Position numbers and translations under genes: made by a program | Source: Pseudomonadota bacterium | GTDB taxonomy: Bacteria; Pseudomonadota; Gammaproteobacteria; Burkholderiales; JABEVD01 | DNA: 64,000 bases | Reading direction: 5' to 3' | Assembly: GCA_021835845.1 (NCBI GenBank) | Contig: JAKBJU010000013.1 | Coordinates: forward strand, 1 to 64,000 | The notes under the pieces: generated by a model | The model's database searches: none | Seen by the model: the letters and a program-made list of their open reading frames with translations, nothing else | What the model was told of the DNA's origin: nothing | In this document: one piece after another, positions 1 to 8,409 of the stretch | Layout of the letters: the number at the start of each line of letters is the position of its first letter | How positions within the stretch are numbered: the stretch's first letter is position 1

Positions 1-139
1 CCGGATCGAGCAGAACCGCAGCGTCATCGTGAACGACCAGGTACTGGTTGGAACGTATCCCGTCTTCCTCGCCGGGCTCGCTCTCGTTGAGCAGGATGAA
101 GCGGTGATTCTCCGATTTGAACAGCGTGATGTTACGCAT
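1..139 (-). CDS. N-terminus of oxygen-binding di-iron/FprA-like metallo-hydrolase (truncated by window edge)
   Basis: A gene on the minus strand runs off the left edge; 46 complete codons are visible. The start reads MRNITLFKSENH, followed by a stretch containing N-E-S-E-P-G-E-E-D-G-I-R-S-N-Q-Y-L and then LLDP. This is the characteristic N-terminus of the oxygen-binding di-iron proteins of the metallo-beta-lactamase superfamily (FprA/ODP group), which reduce O2 or NO or act as redox sensors. The metal ligands lie beyond the window, so activity cannot be judged. A purine-rich ribosome site (GAGGTGG) ends 5 bases before the ATG. It is transcribed divergently from ycgR. Confidence 0.75.
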   Translation of the reverse strand, partial: MRNITLFKSENHRFILLNESEPGEEDGIRSNQYLVVHDDAAVLLDP

Positions 140-289
140 ACTTGCCACCTCTCCCAACAAAACCATTCTTTTATAATGGGTACAAAATTACCATTTATTT
201 TTGACGATAGCAAAGCACTATAGCTAAAAATCATCGCAGGTTTGAATCGAAAGGTCGCAGCCTATGGCACCCCAAAGAGTTACATAAAA

Positions 290-307
290 ATAACACCATA
301 GTGTTAT
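290..307. promoter_or_regulatory. 18-bp dyad, possible operator between ODP gene and ycgR
   Basis: Two 7-base arms, ATAACAC and GTGTTAT, are perfect inverted repeats separated by CATA. The dyad lies about midway in the 237-base divergent intergenic region and is too AT-rich and short for a strong terminator. A regulator-binding site is a reasonable inference; no regulator can be named. Confidence 0.35.
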
Positions 308-358
308 AAGAAAAACGAGAGAAGTAGATTTTACATTTGCGCTACAATTCTGAACTGA

Positions 359-364
359 TATAAT
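359..364 (+). promoter_or_regulatory. -10 box for ycgR (TATAAT)
   Basis: A perfect TATAAT lies 12 bases before the ycgR start, with TTGCGC 16 bases upstream as a weak -35 element. If used, the leader would be only about 6 bases. A second candidate, TACAAT at 343-348, would leave a leader of about 22 bases that keeps the GGAAA ribosome-site sequence. Confidence 0.4.
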
Positions 365-376
365 CACGGAAACGCC

Positions 377-1150
377 ATGTCAGAAAACCACGCCATTTCG
401 CCAGCGCTGCAGCCGACATCAGTTCCGGAAGACAGCGAACACTACCTTCGCTCGAAAACCGAAATCGTCTCGATTCTCAAGGATATCCAGGAAAGCCGAG
501 TGCCTGCCGCCCTTTTCTATGATGGGGGCCAATCCATGATGACCGCTGTCCTGAAGGTAAGCGCTGTCAAGGATCTGATGTATCTTGACTGCAACATCAA
601 CGAAGAACTGAACGAGCAGGTCGAGGCCAGCAAAAAGCTCACCTTCGTTTCCAATCTGAGGAGCGTCAAAGTTCAGTTCAGCATCCCACGCATTGAAATA
701 GCTTTGTTGAACGACGAACCCGCTTTCGTGCTCAAACTGCCCAAGGCCATCGTGCGCCTGCAGAGAAGGGAATTCTACCGGATTCCCACCCCGACCCTGG
801 ATCCCGTAATCTGCACCATTCCGCTGCCTGATGGCAGCAGCATCAAGGCCACTGTCGCCGACATCAGCGCAGGCGGCATAGGCCTCCTCGGATCGCCGGA
901 AGAAATGTCCCTGGAACAGATGAAATCGTACGAAAATTGCCAACTCGCCCTGCCGGGCTCTGAAACAGTTCTGGTCAATCTGCAGGTCAGGGAGATCTTC
1001 AACATTACATTGAAGAACAATGTCGAGAAAAAGCGGGCCGGAATGCAGTTTCTCAAGATGACGAACCACACGCAGTCCACCATCCAGCGCTACATCATGA
1101 AGCTGGAAATGGAAAGAAGGATCAAGGAGAAAGGAAGCAAATGGGATTGA
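377..1150 (+). CDS. ycgR: YcgR-type PilZ c-di-GMP receptor (flagellar brake)
   Basis: The 257-residue protein has the two-domain layout of YcgR: an N-terminal beta-barrel domain (about residues 25-125) and a C-terminal PilZ domain (about 130-245). The c-di-GMP binding residues are visible as the R131-x3-R135 element in QRREFYR and the D-x-S-x-x-G element at residues 162-167. YcgR proteins bind c-di-GMP and slow or bias the flagellar motor. No flagellar genes are nearby, but several c-di-GMP hydrolase-type genes lie at the other end of the window. It converges on the pseudouridine synthase gene. Confidence 0.88.
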   Translation: MSENHAISPALQPTSVPEDSEHYLRSKTEIVSILKDIQESRVPAALFYDGGQSMMTAVLKVSAVKDLMYLDCNINEELNEQVEASKKLTFVSNLRSVKVQFSIPRIEIALLNDEPAFVLKLPKAIVRLQRREFYRIPTPTLDPVICTIPLPDGSSIKATVADISAGGIGLLGSPEEMSLEQMKSYENCQLALPGSETVLVNLQVREIFNITLKNNVEKKRAGMQFLKMTNHTQSTIQRYIMKLEMERRIKEKGSKWD

Positions 1151-1178
1151 GCGGGCAAGACCTGCCTGAACCCCGGAT

Positions 1179-1904
1179 CTAGAAGCGCTCGTTTTCCCCG
1201 AGATAGCGCCATTTTCCCGCAGGAAGATCGCCCAGCTTCACCCTGCCTATCCTGACCCTTTTGAGCCCGACCACCTTCAGCCCCACCAGTTCGCACATCC
1301 GCCTGATCTGCCGCTTCTTTCCTTCCTTCAGCACGAACCTCAGCTGATCCTCATTCTGCCAGGAAACTCTCGCAGGCTTCAATGCTGCGCCGTCCAGGGA
1401 AAGCCCGTGGTTGAGAAGCGCAAGCCCTCCGGCATCCAGCCTTCCTTCCACCCTCACCAGGTATTCTTTCTCGATGTCGGAATCTTCGCCGATCAGAAGC
1501 TTGGCTATCCTGCCGTCCTGGGTAAGCACGAGAAGCCCCGTCGAATCGATGTCCAGCCGTCCTGCAGGGGCAAGACCCTTCAGTTGTTCGGGAAGAAACT
1601 TCAGCGGCGAATCATCTCCGCGGAATCTCGAAGCCGCATTGATCAAGGATACAGCCGCCTGGTAACCCTTCTCGGGCTGAGCCGAAACATAACCTACTGG
1701 CTTGTTGAGCAGCATGGTCACGGGGGGGATTTTCCGCGCCTCCCTAGAAAGCTCTATTTTTTGCGAAGGGTCGATTCTCGTCCCGAGCTCCGTTATCCGC
1801 TCGCCGTCGACGAAAACCCAGCCTTTCGAAATGAAATGGTCCGCTTCGCGGCGGGAGCAAATCCCCCTCTCAGACATCAATTTCGAAAGCCTGATTTTCT
1901 CCAT
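1179..1904 (-). CDS. RsuA/RluF-family rRNA pseudouridine synthase
   Basis: The 241-residue protein has an N-terminal S4 RNA-binding domain (about residues 3-50) and a synthase domain with the catalytic-Asp motif [11 protein letters not shown], followed by the KEYLV and RQIRRM signatures of the RsuA/RluB/RluE/RluF branch. The overall pattern fits RluF (23S rRNA U2604) best, but the target base is not certain. The start is the ATG at 1904, which overlaps the cysG stop codon by one base (TGATG), so translation is probably coupled. In-frame sequence upstream belongs to cysG and is not part of this protein. Confidence 0.85.
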   Translation of the reverse strand: MEKIRLSKLMSERGICSRREADHFISKGWVFVDGERITELGTRIDPSQKIELSREARKIPPVTMLLNKPVGYVSAQPEKGYQAAVSLINAASRFRGDDSPLKFLPEQLKGLAPAGRLDIDSTGLLVLTQDGRIAKLLIGEDSDIEKEYLVRVEGRLDAGGLALLNHGLSLDGAALKPARVSWQNEDQLRFVLKEGKKRQIRRMCELVGLKVVGLKRVRIGRVKLGDLPAGKWRYLGENERF

Positions 1905-3271
1905 CAGTCGGGTTCGAACCAGGACAGTTTCTCTCTGAGGCTTACCACCCCGCCGACGATGATCAGGGTGGGCGGGGTGAGTTTCGCTGCCCTGGTGACT
2001 TCGGCAAGGTTGCCCAGGGTTCCCGTCAGCACCTTCTGATTTCTCGTCGTTCCCTGCTGCACCACGGCAGCCGGCGTTGAAGCAGGCAAGCCGTACTCGA
2101 CAAGTTTCGAGCACAGGAAGTCGATGCCGGTAAGGCCCATGTAAACCACCACGGTCTGCCTGGGCCTTGCCAGCATCTCCCAGTCAAGGTCCATGCTGTT
2201 GTCCTTCAGGTGGCCTGTCACGAAAACGCAGGATTGCGCATGATCCCTGTGGGTAAGCGGTATTCCCGCATAGCTCGAAACGCCGGACGCAGCCGTAATG
2301 CCAGGAACGACCTGAAAAGCAATGCCCCGGCTCGAAAGCCGCTCGATTTCCTCGCCTCCGCGCCCGAAGATAAAAGGATCCCCCCCTTTCAGGCGCAGAA
2401 CCCGCTTGCCTTCCAAGGCGAGCCTCACCAAAAGCTCGTTGATTTCCTCCTGCGGCATCGCATGATCGCTCTTCTTCTTGCCGACATAAATCCTTGCCGC
2501 ATCCCGCCGCGTCATCTCGAGAATAGGCTTGGATACCAGATTGTCGTAGAGCACAACGTCAGCCTTGTGCATGAGTCTCAGCGCCCTGAAGGTCAGAAGG
2601 TCAGGGTCTCCCGGACCTGCGCCCACCAGGTAAACCTCTCCTCGATGGGATTCGTTCTTTTCGATCCGCTCTTCGAGCAAAGCTTCAGCTTTCTTCTCGT
2701 TGCCAATGAACACTTCCTCGGCCACCCTGCCCTCGAAAACCTCCTCCCAGAACAGCCTTCTTTCCGAAGGTTTGGCAATTTTCGCCTTGACTTTGTCCCT
2801 AAAGCGCGATGCGAATGCGGCGAGCCTTCCATAGCCTTCAGGGATCAGGGATTCAAAACGCGCACGCAGGAGTCTTGCCAGAACCGGGGATGCTCCGCCT
2901 GTGGAAAAGGCGACGATGAGCGGCGAGCGGTCCAGGATGGAAGGCATGACGAAGCTGCAAAGATCGGGATTGTCGACGACATTCACCGGAATGTTGCGCT
3001 TCTTTGCAGCTTCAGATATCGCCACATTGACTGCCCTGTCGTCGGTTGCCGCGATTGCGAGAGTCATGCCATCGAGATGGGCATCGGAGAATCTTTCGGG
3101 CAAATGCTCGATTTCCAGCTTGCGCAATTCCATGCAGAGCTCGGGGGACACCACTTTCACTTTGGCGCCCGATTGAAGGAGGACAGAAGCCTTCCTGACC
3201 GCAACTTCCCCCCCGCCCACGACGAGGCAGTCCTTGTCTTTCAGATTGAGAAAAATGGGAAAGAAATCCAT
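1904..3271 (-). CDS. cysG: Siroheme synthase CysG (dehydrogenase/ferrochelatase plus uroporphyrinogen-III methyltransferase)
   Basis: The 455-residue protein is the fused CysG type. The N-terminal half carries the NAD-binding GGGEVAVRK motif (residues 19-27) of precorrin-2 dehydrogenase/sirohydrochlorin ferrochelatase. The C-terminal half carries the SUMT signature [12 protein letters not shown] (about residue 217), [17 protein letters not shown], and VVPGITAA. It turns uroporphyrinogen III into siroheme for sulfite and nitrite reductases. It overlaps both the upstream ybiB-like gene and the downstream pseudouridine synthase by one base, so the three form a coupled operon. Length is typical (E. 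coli 457). Confidence 0.95.
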   Translation of the reverse strand: MDFFPIFLNLKDKDCLVVGGGEVAVRKASVLLQSGAKVKVVSPELCMELRKLEIEHLPERFSDAHLDGMTLAIAATDDRAVNVAISEAAKKRNIPVNVVDNPDLCSFVMPSILDRSPLIVAFSTGGASPVLARLLRARFESLIPEGYGRLAAFASRFRDKVKAKIAKPSERRLFWEEVFEGRVAEEVFIGNEKKAEALLEERIEKNESHRGEVYLVGAGPGDPDLLTFRALRLMHKADVVLYDNLVSKPILEMTRRDAARIYVGKKKSDHAMPQEEINELLVRLALEGKRVLRLKGGDPFIFGRGGEEIERLSSRGIAFQVVPGITAASGVSSYAGIPLTHRDHAQSCVFVTGHLKDNSMDLDWEMLARPRQTVVVYMGLTGIDFLCSKLVEYGLPASTPAAVVQQGTTRNQKVLTGTLGNLAEVTRAAKLTPPTLIIVGGVVSLREKLSWFEPD

Positions 3272-4266
3272 CAGGCAACCTTCTCGACGTAGGACCTGTC
3301 CCGATTTTCCCAGAATTCCGTTGCTATTTTCTCTGCCTCTGCCATCGAATCCAACCGCCTGAGCGATTTGAGTGCGATCGCCGCAGTGCCGATCACGCTC
3401 ATCTTCCCGTATTCGTCATCCATCTCCCCATGCCAGAGTTTGGCGAGGCGAGAAACATCCATTTCCTCGTCCTTCACATGACGGGATGCGAAGAGCGCGG
3501 GCCACTCTTCCTCGCCCATTTCTCCGCCGAGCACAGTTTTCACCTTGCAGGCAAGATCTGGATTCCTTTCGGCCTCCCCTCCTTCCCCCTTGAAGACGAC
3601 GATATCTTCCTCGAGAAGTTGCCCTGCATGCTGATGGGAGTCGAGATAGCCGGGGTGAAAAATGCCCTGAATGGAAAGGGAGGCGCTTGCGGGATTCAGC
3701 ATCCTCGCAATCGTGTGCACCGGAGAGCGCAGCCCGAATAGCGGCCTCAGGTTCATGATCGCCTGAAGCCCGGGGCTGAGGATGTCGAACCCGAGGAAAG
3801 CGAAGCCCTTCCCATCGACCCGGCTCAACGCCTCACGCATCGAGACCGAAGCCGAAATGCCAAGCGCCTTCAGGGCATCCGCGGTTTGCACCCTGTCAGC
3901 GCTGGCCCTGCTGCCGTGCATCAGGGTGGAAATGCCGTGGCTTGCCAGCAGCAGCGCGGACAGGACAAACCAGGGAAGCTGCCTGCGCTTCCCGGCATAA
4001 CTCGACCAGTCCAAATCGACTTTCGGGATTTCCGCCGGCAAGGGAATCGATTTTCTCGCTGCAGCAACGAATCCGGCCAGCTCTTCTGCGGTTTCCTCCT
4101 TCACCCTGAGCAGCATGAGGAAAGCGCCAAGCTGGACAGGTTCGACCTCCCCGGCCAGTATCATGCTCATGGCGTCAAAAGCTTCGCCGCGGGTGAGGGC
4201 GCGGGATCCGTGCCGGCCCTTGCCGAGCGTTCTGATGTATTGCGCGAAAGCATGTTCTTCAGTCAT
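3271..4266 (-). CDS. ybiB: YbiB/TrpD2-type DNA-binding protein (glycosyltransferase-fold)
   Basis: The 331-residue protein belongs to the family related to anthranilate phosphoribosyltransferase: an N-terminal helical subdomain (about 1-75) and an alpha/beta domain with LLLASHGISTLMHGS in place of the usual PRPP site. YbiB (TrpD2) proteins bind nucleic acid rather than anthranilate. The ATG at 4266 is preferred because GGGTGA lies 6 bases upstream; a GTG three codons earlier is the alternative. First gene of the ybiB-cysG-pseudouridine synthase operon, an order common in proteobacteria. Confidence 0.82.
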   Translation of the reverse strand: MTEEHAFAQYIRTLGKGRHGSRALTRGEAFDAMSMILAGEVEPVQLGAFLMLLRVKEETAEELAGFVAAARKSIPLPAEIPKVDLDWSSYAGKRRQLPWFVLSALLLASHGISTLMHGSRASADRVQTADALKALGISASVSMREALSRVDGKGFAFLGFDILSPGLQAIMNLRPLFGLRSPVHTIARMLNPASASLSIQGIFHPGYLDSHQHAGQLLEEDIVVFKGEGGEAERNPDLACKVKTVLGGEMGEEEWPALFASRHVKDEEMDVSRLAKLWHGEMDDEYGKMSVIGTAAIALKSLRRLDSMAEAEKIATEFWENRDRSYVEKVA

Positions 4267-4292
4267 TTGGTTCACCCGAACTGGAATATTAG

Positions 4293-4304
4293 ATTATCAC
4301 TATA
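4293..4304 (-). promoter_or_regulatory. Overlapping -10 candidates for the ybiB-cysG operon
   Basis: On the minus strand, TATAGT (4304-4299) and GATAAT (4298-4293) follow each other directly, 27-38 bases before the ybiB start. No convincing -35 element is present. The AT-rich gap between the MFS gene and ybiB is otherwise only about 60 bases. Confidence 0.35.
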
Positions 4305-4333
4305 CTACACCGAAGACGCTGCAGGAATCCGCA

Positions 4334-5488
4334 TCACTTCACCCAGAATCTGAGCAACAGAGAAGCCAGCAGCGCGCAGCAGCCCGAGAAGGCGAAAGCC
4401 GCCTGATAACCGAACTGCTGCCACAAGCTGCCAAACAGGATGGACGCCGGAAGCAGCATGAAGCCCGTGACCAGGTTGAACCAGCCGTATGCCGTACCCA
4501 GCCTGTCTGACGGTGAGAAATCGGCGACATAAGCCCTTTCCGCGCCTTCCGTGGCAGCCATGAAAAGTCCGTAAAAAGCGAACAGCGGCCAGAGCAGCAG
4601 AGGAACTCCGTCGAACCCCATGATCAGATAGAAGATTCCGTAAACTCGCCATCCGGAGGCGATCAGCCTGACCCTTCCCAGCCTGTCTGAAAGCGCCGAA
4701 AGCGGAGTTGAGAAAAGCATCGCCGAGAAGGAAACCAGCGCCCAGAGGAGCGGCACCTGGTAATCAGGCAAGCCGAGATCCTTCGCTCTCAGCAGCAGGA
4801 ACATGTTGGACGCATTGCCGAGCGTGAACAGACCGAGAACAAGAAGATAGCGCCTGAACGCAACCGGAAACCCGTCGAGCTTCCAGCTGAATGCGGCATG
4901 CTGAGCGGGAATGCGCTGCGGCTCTTTCAGGCAAAGGACCAGCAGCACGACGATCGCCCCGGGAACTGCGGACCACAACAGAATGTGCCGGATCGGCAGG
5001 TGCATATCCAGAAGCAGGGCGGCGAGCAGCGGACCGAGAACCGCACCGGCATTGTCCATGCTCCGGTGAAAACCGAAGGCGAGCCCCCTCTTTTCCTTTT
5101 CCACGCTTCTTGCGAGCATCGCATCCCTGGGAGAAGTCCTGAGCCCCTTCCCCACCCTGTCGGCAAAACGCAAAACCAGCAGGGAAGGCCAGGAGGAAGC
5201 CAGTGCCATGAGAGGCCTTGCCAGTGCCGCGATACCGTAGCCGCCAAGCACCCAGCTCCTGCCCGACTTCATTCTGTCTGAAAGCACGCCGGAAGCGAGC
5301 TTGAACAGGCTGCCCGTCGCTTCAGCAACGCCTTCTATGACCCCCATCGCCCGGGGCCCTGCCATCAGGACTGACGCGATATAAAGGGGAAGGACAGCAT
5401 AGACGAGTTCGCTCGCGGAATCGTTGAAAAAACTCACCATCCCGAGCAACCATACCGCTCTGGGCAAACTGAAAATGGCATTCATCAT
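4334..5488 (-). CDS. MFS transporter, 12 predicted membrane segments
   Basis: The 384-residue protein is a major facilitator superfamily member. The segment after TM2 reads GVLSDRMKSGR, the canonical MFS loop 2-3 motif, and DRVGKGLRTSPRDAML follows TM4. The second half has the related loop PLSALSDRLGRVR. Substrate cannot be told from sequence. The ATG at 5488 (or the ATG directly after it) is chosen because residues upstream are polar and poorly conserved in character. It is divergent from the DNA glycosylase gene. Confidence 0.8.
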   Translation of the reverse strand: MMNAIFSLPRAVWLLGMVSFFNDSASELVYAVLPLYIASVLMAGPRAMGVIEGVAEATGSLFKLASGVLSDRMKSGRSWVLGGYGIAALARPLMALASSWPSLLVLRFADRVGKGLRTSPRDAMLARSVEKEKRGLAFGFHRSMDNAGAVLGPLLAALLLDMHLPIRHILLWSAVPGAIVVLLVLCLKEPQRIPAQHAAFSWKLDGFPVAFRRYLLVLGLFTLGNASNMFLLLRAKDLGLPDYQVPLLWALVSFSAMLFSTPLSALSDRLGRVRLIASGWRVYGIFYLIMGFDGVPLLLWPLFAFYGLFMAATEGAERAYVADFSPSDRLGTAYGWFNLVTGFMLLPASILFGSLWQQFGYQAAFAFSGCCALLASLLLRFWVK

Positions 5489-5495
5489 GGGCTCT

Positions 5496-5501
5496 ATTCT
5501 A
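5496..5501 (-). promoter_or_regulatory. -10 box for the MFS gene (TAGAAT), very close to the start codon
   Basis: TAGAAT on the minus strand ends 7 bases before the ATG at 5488. If this is the real -10 box, transcription would begin at or next to the start codon. Confidence 0.3.
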
Positions 5502-5540
5502 TCCTCATTTCGGATAAAATCCGGATTCAAGGAGGCGAAA

Positions 5541-6146
5541 ATGACCCCGATCTATTGGGATGCGGCAAAAATCGAGCTTTCCAGGCAAGATCCCACGCTC
5601 GCCGGCATCATCGCGCGCCACCCCGGCATCAGCCTGCAAAGGCGTGCCGATCCATTTTCCACGCTCGCGAGGTCCATCGTGGGGCAGCAGATCTCGGTCA
5701 GGGCGGCGGATGCCGTATGGGGAAAGCTGGTCGGGCAGCTTCAATCCATCACGCCCGGGCATGTCCTCGCAAGCGACACATTGAAAACCTGCGGCTTGTC
5801 CTCGAGGAAGGTCGAATATCTGCAGGATCTCGCCAGAGGCTTTTCTGTCGGGAAATTCGACGGATGGGATGCGCTGGAAGACGATGAGCTCGTCAAGAGG
5901 CTGACTGAAATCCGCGGCATAGGCAGATGGACCGCGGAAATGTTCCTGATTTTCCAGGCATTGCGCCCCGATGTGCTGCCGCTCGACGACCTGGGGCTGC
6001 GGCGCGCAATCGGACTCCATTACAAGGATGGCGCTCCCGTCGAAAAGCGCGAAATGCTGGAAATTTCGGAGCCCTGGCGACCGTGGCGCTCGGTTGCAAC
6101 CTGGTACCTGTGGCGCAGCCTAGACCCGATCCCGGTGGAATATTAG
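5541..6146 (+). CDS. DNA-3-methyladenine glycosylase II-like (AlkA-type HhH-GPD)
   Basis: The 201-residue protein is a helix-hairpin-helix-GPD base-excision repair glycosylase. The hairpin is EIRGIGRWTAEMFLIF (about residues 128-143) and the catalytic Asp lies in PLDDLGLRRAIG (about 150-161). It lacks the N-terminal domain of E. coli AlkA, like many short bacterial AlkA-type enzymes that excise 3-methyladenine. The start is fixed by a perfect AAGGAGG 6 bases before the ATG. The stop codon TAG is part of the TTAG sequence bordering the miniature element that follows directly. Confidence 0.88.
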   Translation: MTPIYWDAAKIELSRQDPTLAGIIARHPGISLQRRADPFSTLARSIVGQQISVRAADAVWGKLVGQLQSITPGHVLASDTLKTCGLSSRKVEYLQDLARGFSVGKFDGWDALEDDELVKRLTEIRGIGRWTAEMFLIFQALRPDVLPLDDLGLRRAIGLHYKDGAPVEKREMLEISEPWRPWRSVATWYLWRSLDPIPVEY

Positions 6147-6421
6147 GGAAGCCCTGAACAAGTCGCACATGGGCCGCGTTGCTGGGAAAATCGAGAAGAT
6201 CGCAAGAAGCGCAACGCAGGTCGTAGCCAGGTCTACGATGCCAAGGAGCGCGCCAAAGCGAGCGCTCGATTTTCACGCAACCCTTTCGGGACGGGGTTTT
6301 ACGGGCGCCCCTCCTTGTCGCTCGGCTTGCGAAGGGAATGACCATTCGCTGCGCCTTGCTTCGCAAGGTTCATCCCGCAAAACCGACCGTCGCGGCCACG
6401 CGGGACTTGTTCAGGGCTTCC
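6147..6421. mobile_element. 275-bp miniature inverted-repeat element with IS5-like termini
   Basis: The segment is bounded by 18-base perfect inverted repeats, GGAAGCCCTGAACAAGTC at 6147-6164 and its complement at 6404-6421. It encodes no credible protein. The termini resemble those I recall for IS5 (GGAAGGTGCGAACAAGTC), and the flanks TTAG and TTAA both fit the IS5 target rule YTAR, although they are not identical. It lies exactly between two convergent genes: the TAG stop of the glycosylase and the TAA stop of lolD sit in the two flanks. An internal 30-base block is shared with the other element family in this window. Confidence 0.8.
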
Positions 6422-7099
6422 TTAAGCGCCGACCAATGCGCCATCAACGAGCTTCAGCACCCTTTTCGTCCTGTTGGCGAGATTTTCGTCGTGCGTCACG
6501 ATGACAAGGCTGGTCTTCAGGTCTTCGTTGAGTCCGAGCATCAGGTCGAACATCGATTCCGCCGTATGCCGGTCCAGATTCCCGGTCGGCTCGTCGGCGA
6601 GCACTGCAGCAGGATTCGTCACCAGCGCGCGGGCCAGCGCGGCGCGGCTCCGCTCCCCGCCAGAGAGCTCGCCCGGCTTGTGTTGCAGGCGCTTGCCCAA
6701 CCCCACCCTTTCCAGCATTTGCGCAGCTTTCGCTTCTGCCTCGGCTTTCCCCATCCTTCTGATGTAGAGCGGCATGGAAACGTTCTCGATCGCAGTGAAT
6801 TCCGGCAGAAGATGATGGAACTGGTAGACGAACCCCAGGGACCGGTTCCTGATCTCGCCCCGCTCCGATTCCGAAACTTTTTCGATGTTTCGCCCCATGA
6901 TCCTGATTTCCCCTGAGGACGGTGAGTCGAGTCCGCCCAGAAGATGCAGGAGGGTGCTTTTTCCGGAGCCGGATGCGCCGATCACCGCGACACTCTCCCC
7001 GGGCATCACATCGAGATCGATCCCGAGCAGCACAGGCACTTCTATCTTCCCCTGCAGGTAGATTTTCTTCAGATTGCGACAGGAAAGCACTTCACTCAT
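6422..7099 (-). CDS. lolD: Lipoprotein-releasing ABC transporter ATPase LolD
   Basis: The 225-residue ATPase has Walker [10 protein letters not shown] (residues 41-49), the signature LSGGE (146-150), Walker B AVLADE (166-171) and the switch His in VIVTHD. The region between Q-loop and signature ([18 protein letters not shown]) is typical of LolD, which powers extraction of outer-membrane lipoproteins from the inner membrane for hand-over to LolA. It overlaps lolC by 8 bases. The stop codon falls within the TTAA at the edge of the miniature element. Confidence 0.95.
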   Translation of the reverse strand: MSEVLSCRNLKKIYLQGKIEVPVLLGIDLDVMPGESVAVIGASGSGKSTLLHLLGGLDSPSSGEIRIMGRNIEKVSESERGEIRNRSLGFVYQFHHLLPEFTAIENVSMPLYIRRMGKAEAEAKAAQMLERVGLGKRLQHKPGELSGGERSRAALARALVTNPAAVLADEPTGNLDRHTAESMFDLMLGLNEDLKTSLVIVTHDENLANRTKRVLKLVDGALVGA

Positions 7100-8336
7100 A
7101 GCGCAATGCCTCCGCCGGATTCACGCGGGACGCCCGCCAGCTGGGATAGAGCGTGGCGAAAAAACTCAGGAACAGCGAAAGCACCGTGATCGAGATGACG
7201 TCGGCCCCCTCCAGGCTGGAAGGCACTTCCGAGATGTAGTAGACATCCTTCGCCAGGAAATGGGTGTGAAACACCTTCTCGATGAACGGGACGATGACGT
7301 CGATGTTGGATGCGATCACCACCCCGAAGAACACGCCGAGCACCGTTCCGATCACCCCGATCAGCGCCCCCTGGACGACGAATATCTTCATGATGCTGGC
7401 AGGAGAGGAACCGAGCGTGCGCAAAATGGCAATATCGGACTGCTTGTCAGTCACCATCATGACCAGGGTGGACACGATGTTGAAGGTGGCGACCGCCACA
7501 ATCAGGAACAGTATGATGAACATGACGTTCTTCTCGATCTTCACCGCCCTGAAGAAATTGGCATGCTGGCGCGTCCAGTCGGTGACGATATCCTCATTCG
7601 GCAGCTTCCCGGAAAGCTGCTCCGATACCTGAGGCGCGAGATCGAGATCGCGCAGCCTGAGTCTCACGCCGGTGACGGCATCCCCCATGCGGTAGAGCCT
7701 TTGCGCATCGTTGAGGTCGATGAGGGCCAGCCCGCTGTCAAACTCGAACATCCCGACTTCGAATATGCCCACCACGGTGAACTGCTTGAGGCGGGGCAGG
7801 ATGCCTGCAGGGGTCACCTGTCCCTGGGGCGCAATCAGGATCACCTTGTCGCCCATGGAAGCGCCTATGGAACGCGCGACCTCAGAGCCGAGCACGATGC
7901 CGAATTCTCCCGGGCGAAGATTGGCAAGGCTTCCCTTCTTCATGTGCCTGCCGATATCCGCCACCCTGCTTTCTTCATCCGGCAATATGCCCCTGATGAA
8001 CACCCCTTGCACAGACTGGTCGAGAGACAGCATGCCCTGAGCGAGCACATACGGAGCGGATGCCACGACTTGCGGATTCTTCGCTGCGACGCCTGCAACC
8101 TTCTGCCAGTTCATGAGCAGATTGTTGTCCGCGGAAATCTCGACATGGGCGGCAACGCCCAGGATCCTCGAACGCAACTCCTTCTGGAATCCGTTCATGA
8201 CCGAGAGTACGACGATCAGTGCAGCAACCCCGAGGGCAATGCCGACCATCGAAATCAACGAAATGAACGAAATGAAATGGTTCCGCCGCTTCGCGCGCGT
8301 ATAGCGCAATCCGACAAAAAGCTCGTAAGGCAGCAC
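7092..8336 (-). CDS. lolC: Lipoprotein-releasing ABC transporter membrane subunit LolC/LolE
   Basis: The 414-residue protein has one N-terminal membrane segment, a large periplasmic domain (about 45-260) and three C-terminal segments ending in [16 protein letters not shown], the FtsX-type architecture of LolC/LolE. Only one such subunit gene accompanies lolD, so the complex is probably a homodimer or pairs with a product encoded elsewhere. The family N-terminus ([17 protein letters not shown]) indicates a GTG start at 8336; the in-frame extension upstream has no family character. Confidence 0.93.
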   Translation of the reverse strand: MLPYELFVGLRYTRAKRRNHFISFISLISMVGIALGVAALIVVLSVMNGFQKELRSRILGVAAHVEISADNNLLMNWQKVAGVAAKNPQVVASAPYVLAQGMLSLDQSVQGVFIRGILPDEESRVADIGRHMKKGSLANLRPGEFGIVLGSEVARSIGASMGDKVILIAPQGQVTPAGILPRLKQFTVVGIFEVGMFEFDSGLALIDLNDAQRLYRMGDAVTGVRLRLRDLDLAPQVSEQLSGKLPNEDIVTDWTRQHANFFRAVKIEKNVMFIILFLIVAVATFNIVSTLVMMVTDKQSDIAILRTLGSSPASIMKIFVVQGALIGVIGTVLGVFFGVVIASNIDVIVPFIEKVFHTHFLAKDVYYISEVPSSLEGADVISITVLSLFLSFFATLYPSWRASRVNPAEALRYE

Positions 8337-8409
8337 GGTGATCGCTTCTGAAAAGGAGAAGTTTGACACAAGGATGAAGCGCCCACAAATTTCGATTACA
8401 CTGGACGGC

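Noticed and set aside
1911-1920. GGTTCGAACC resembling a tRNA T-loop (also near 35507)
   Set aside because: No acceptor or anticodon stem can be built around either site; both lie in the last codons of protein genes.
7074-8351. Plus-strand open frame of 425 codons opposite lolC
   Set aside because: It is antisense to lolC and very rich in His/Asp/Arg, the usual signature of a complementary-strand shadow.
8363-8402. TTGACA at 8363-8368 as promoter of the rpfE-recJ genes
   Set aside because: No matching -10 box occurs at 16-18 bases; the nearest TACACT is 28 bases away.
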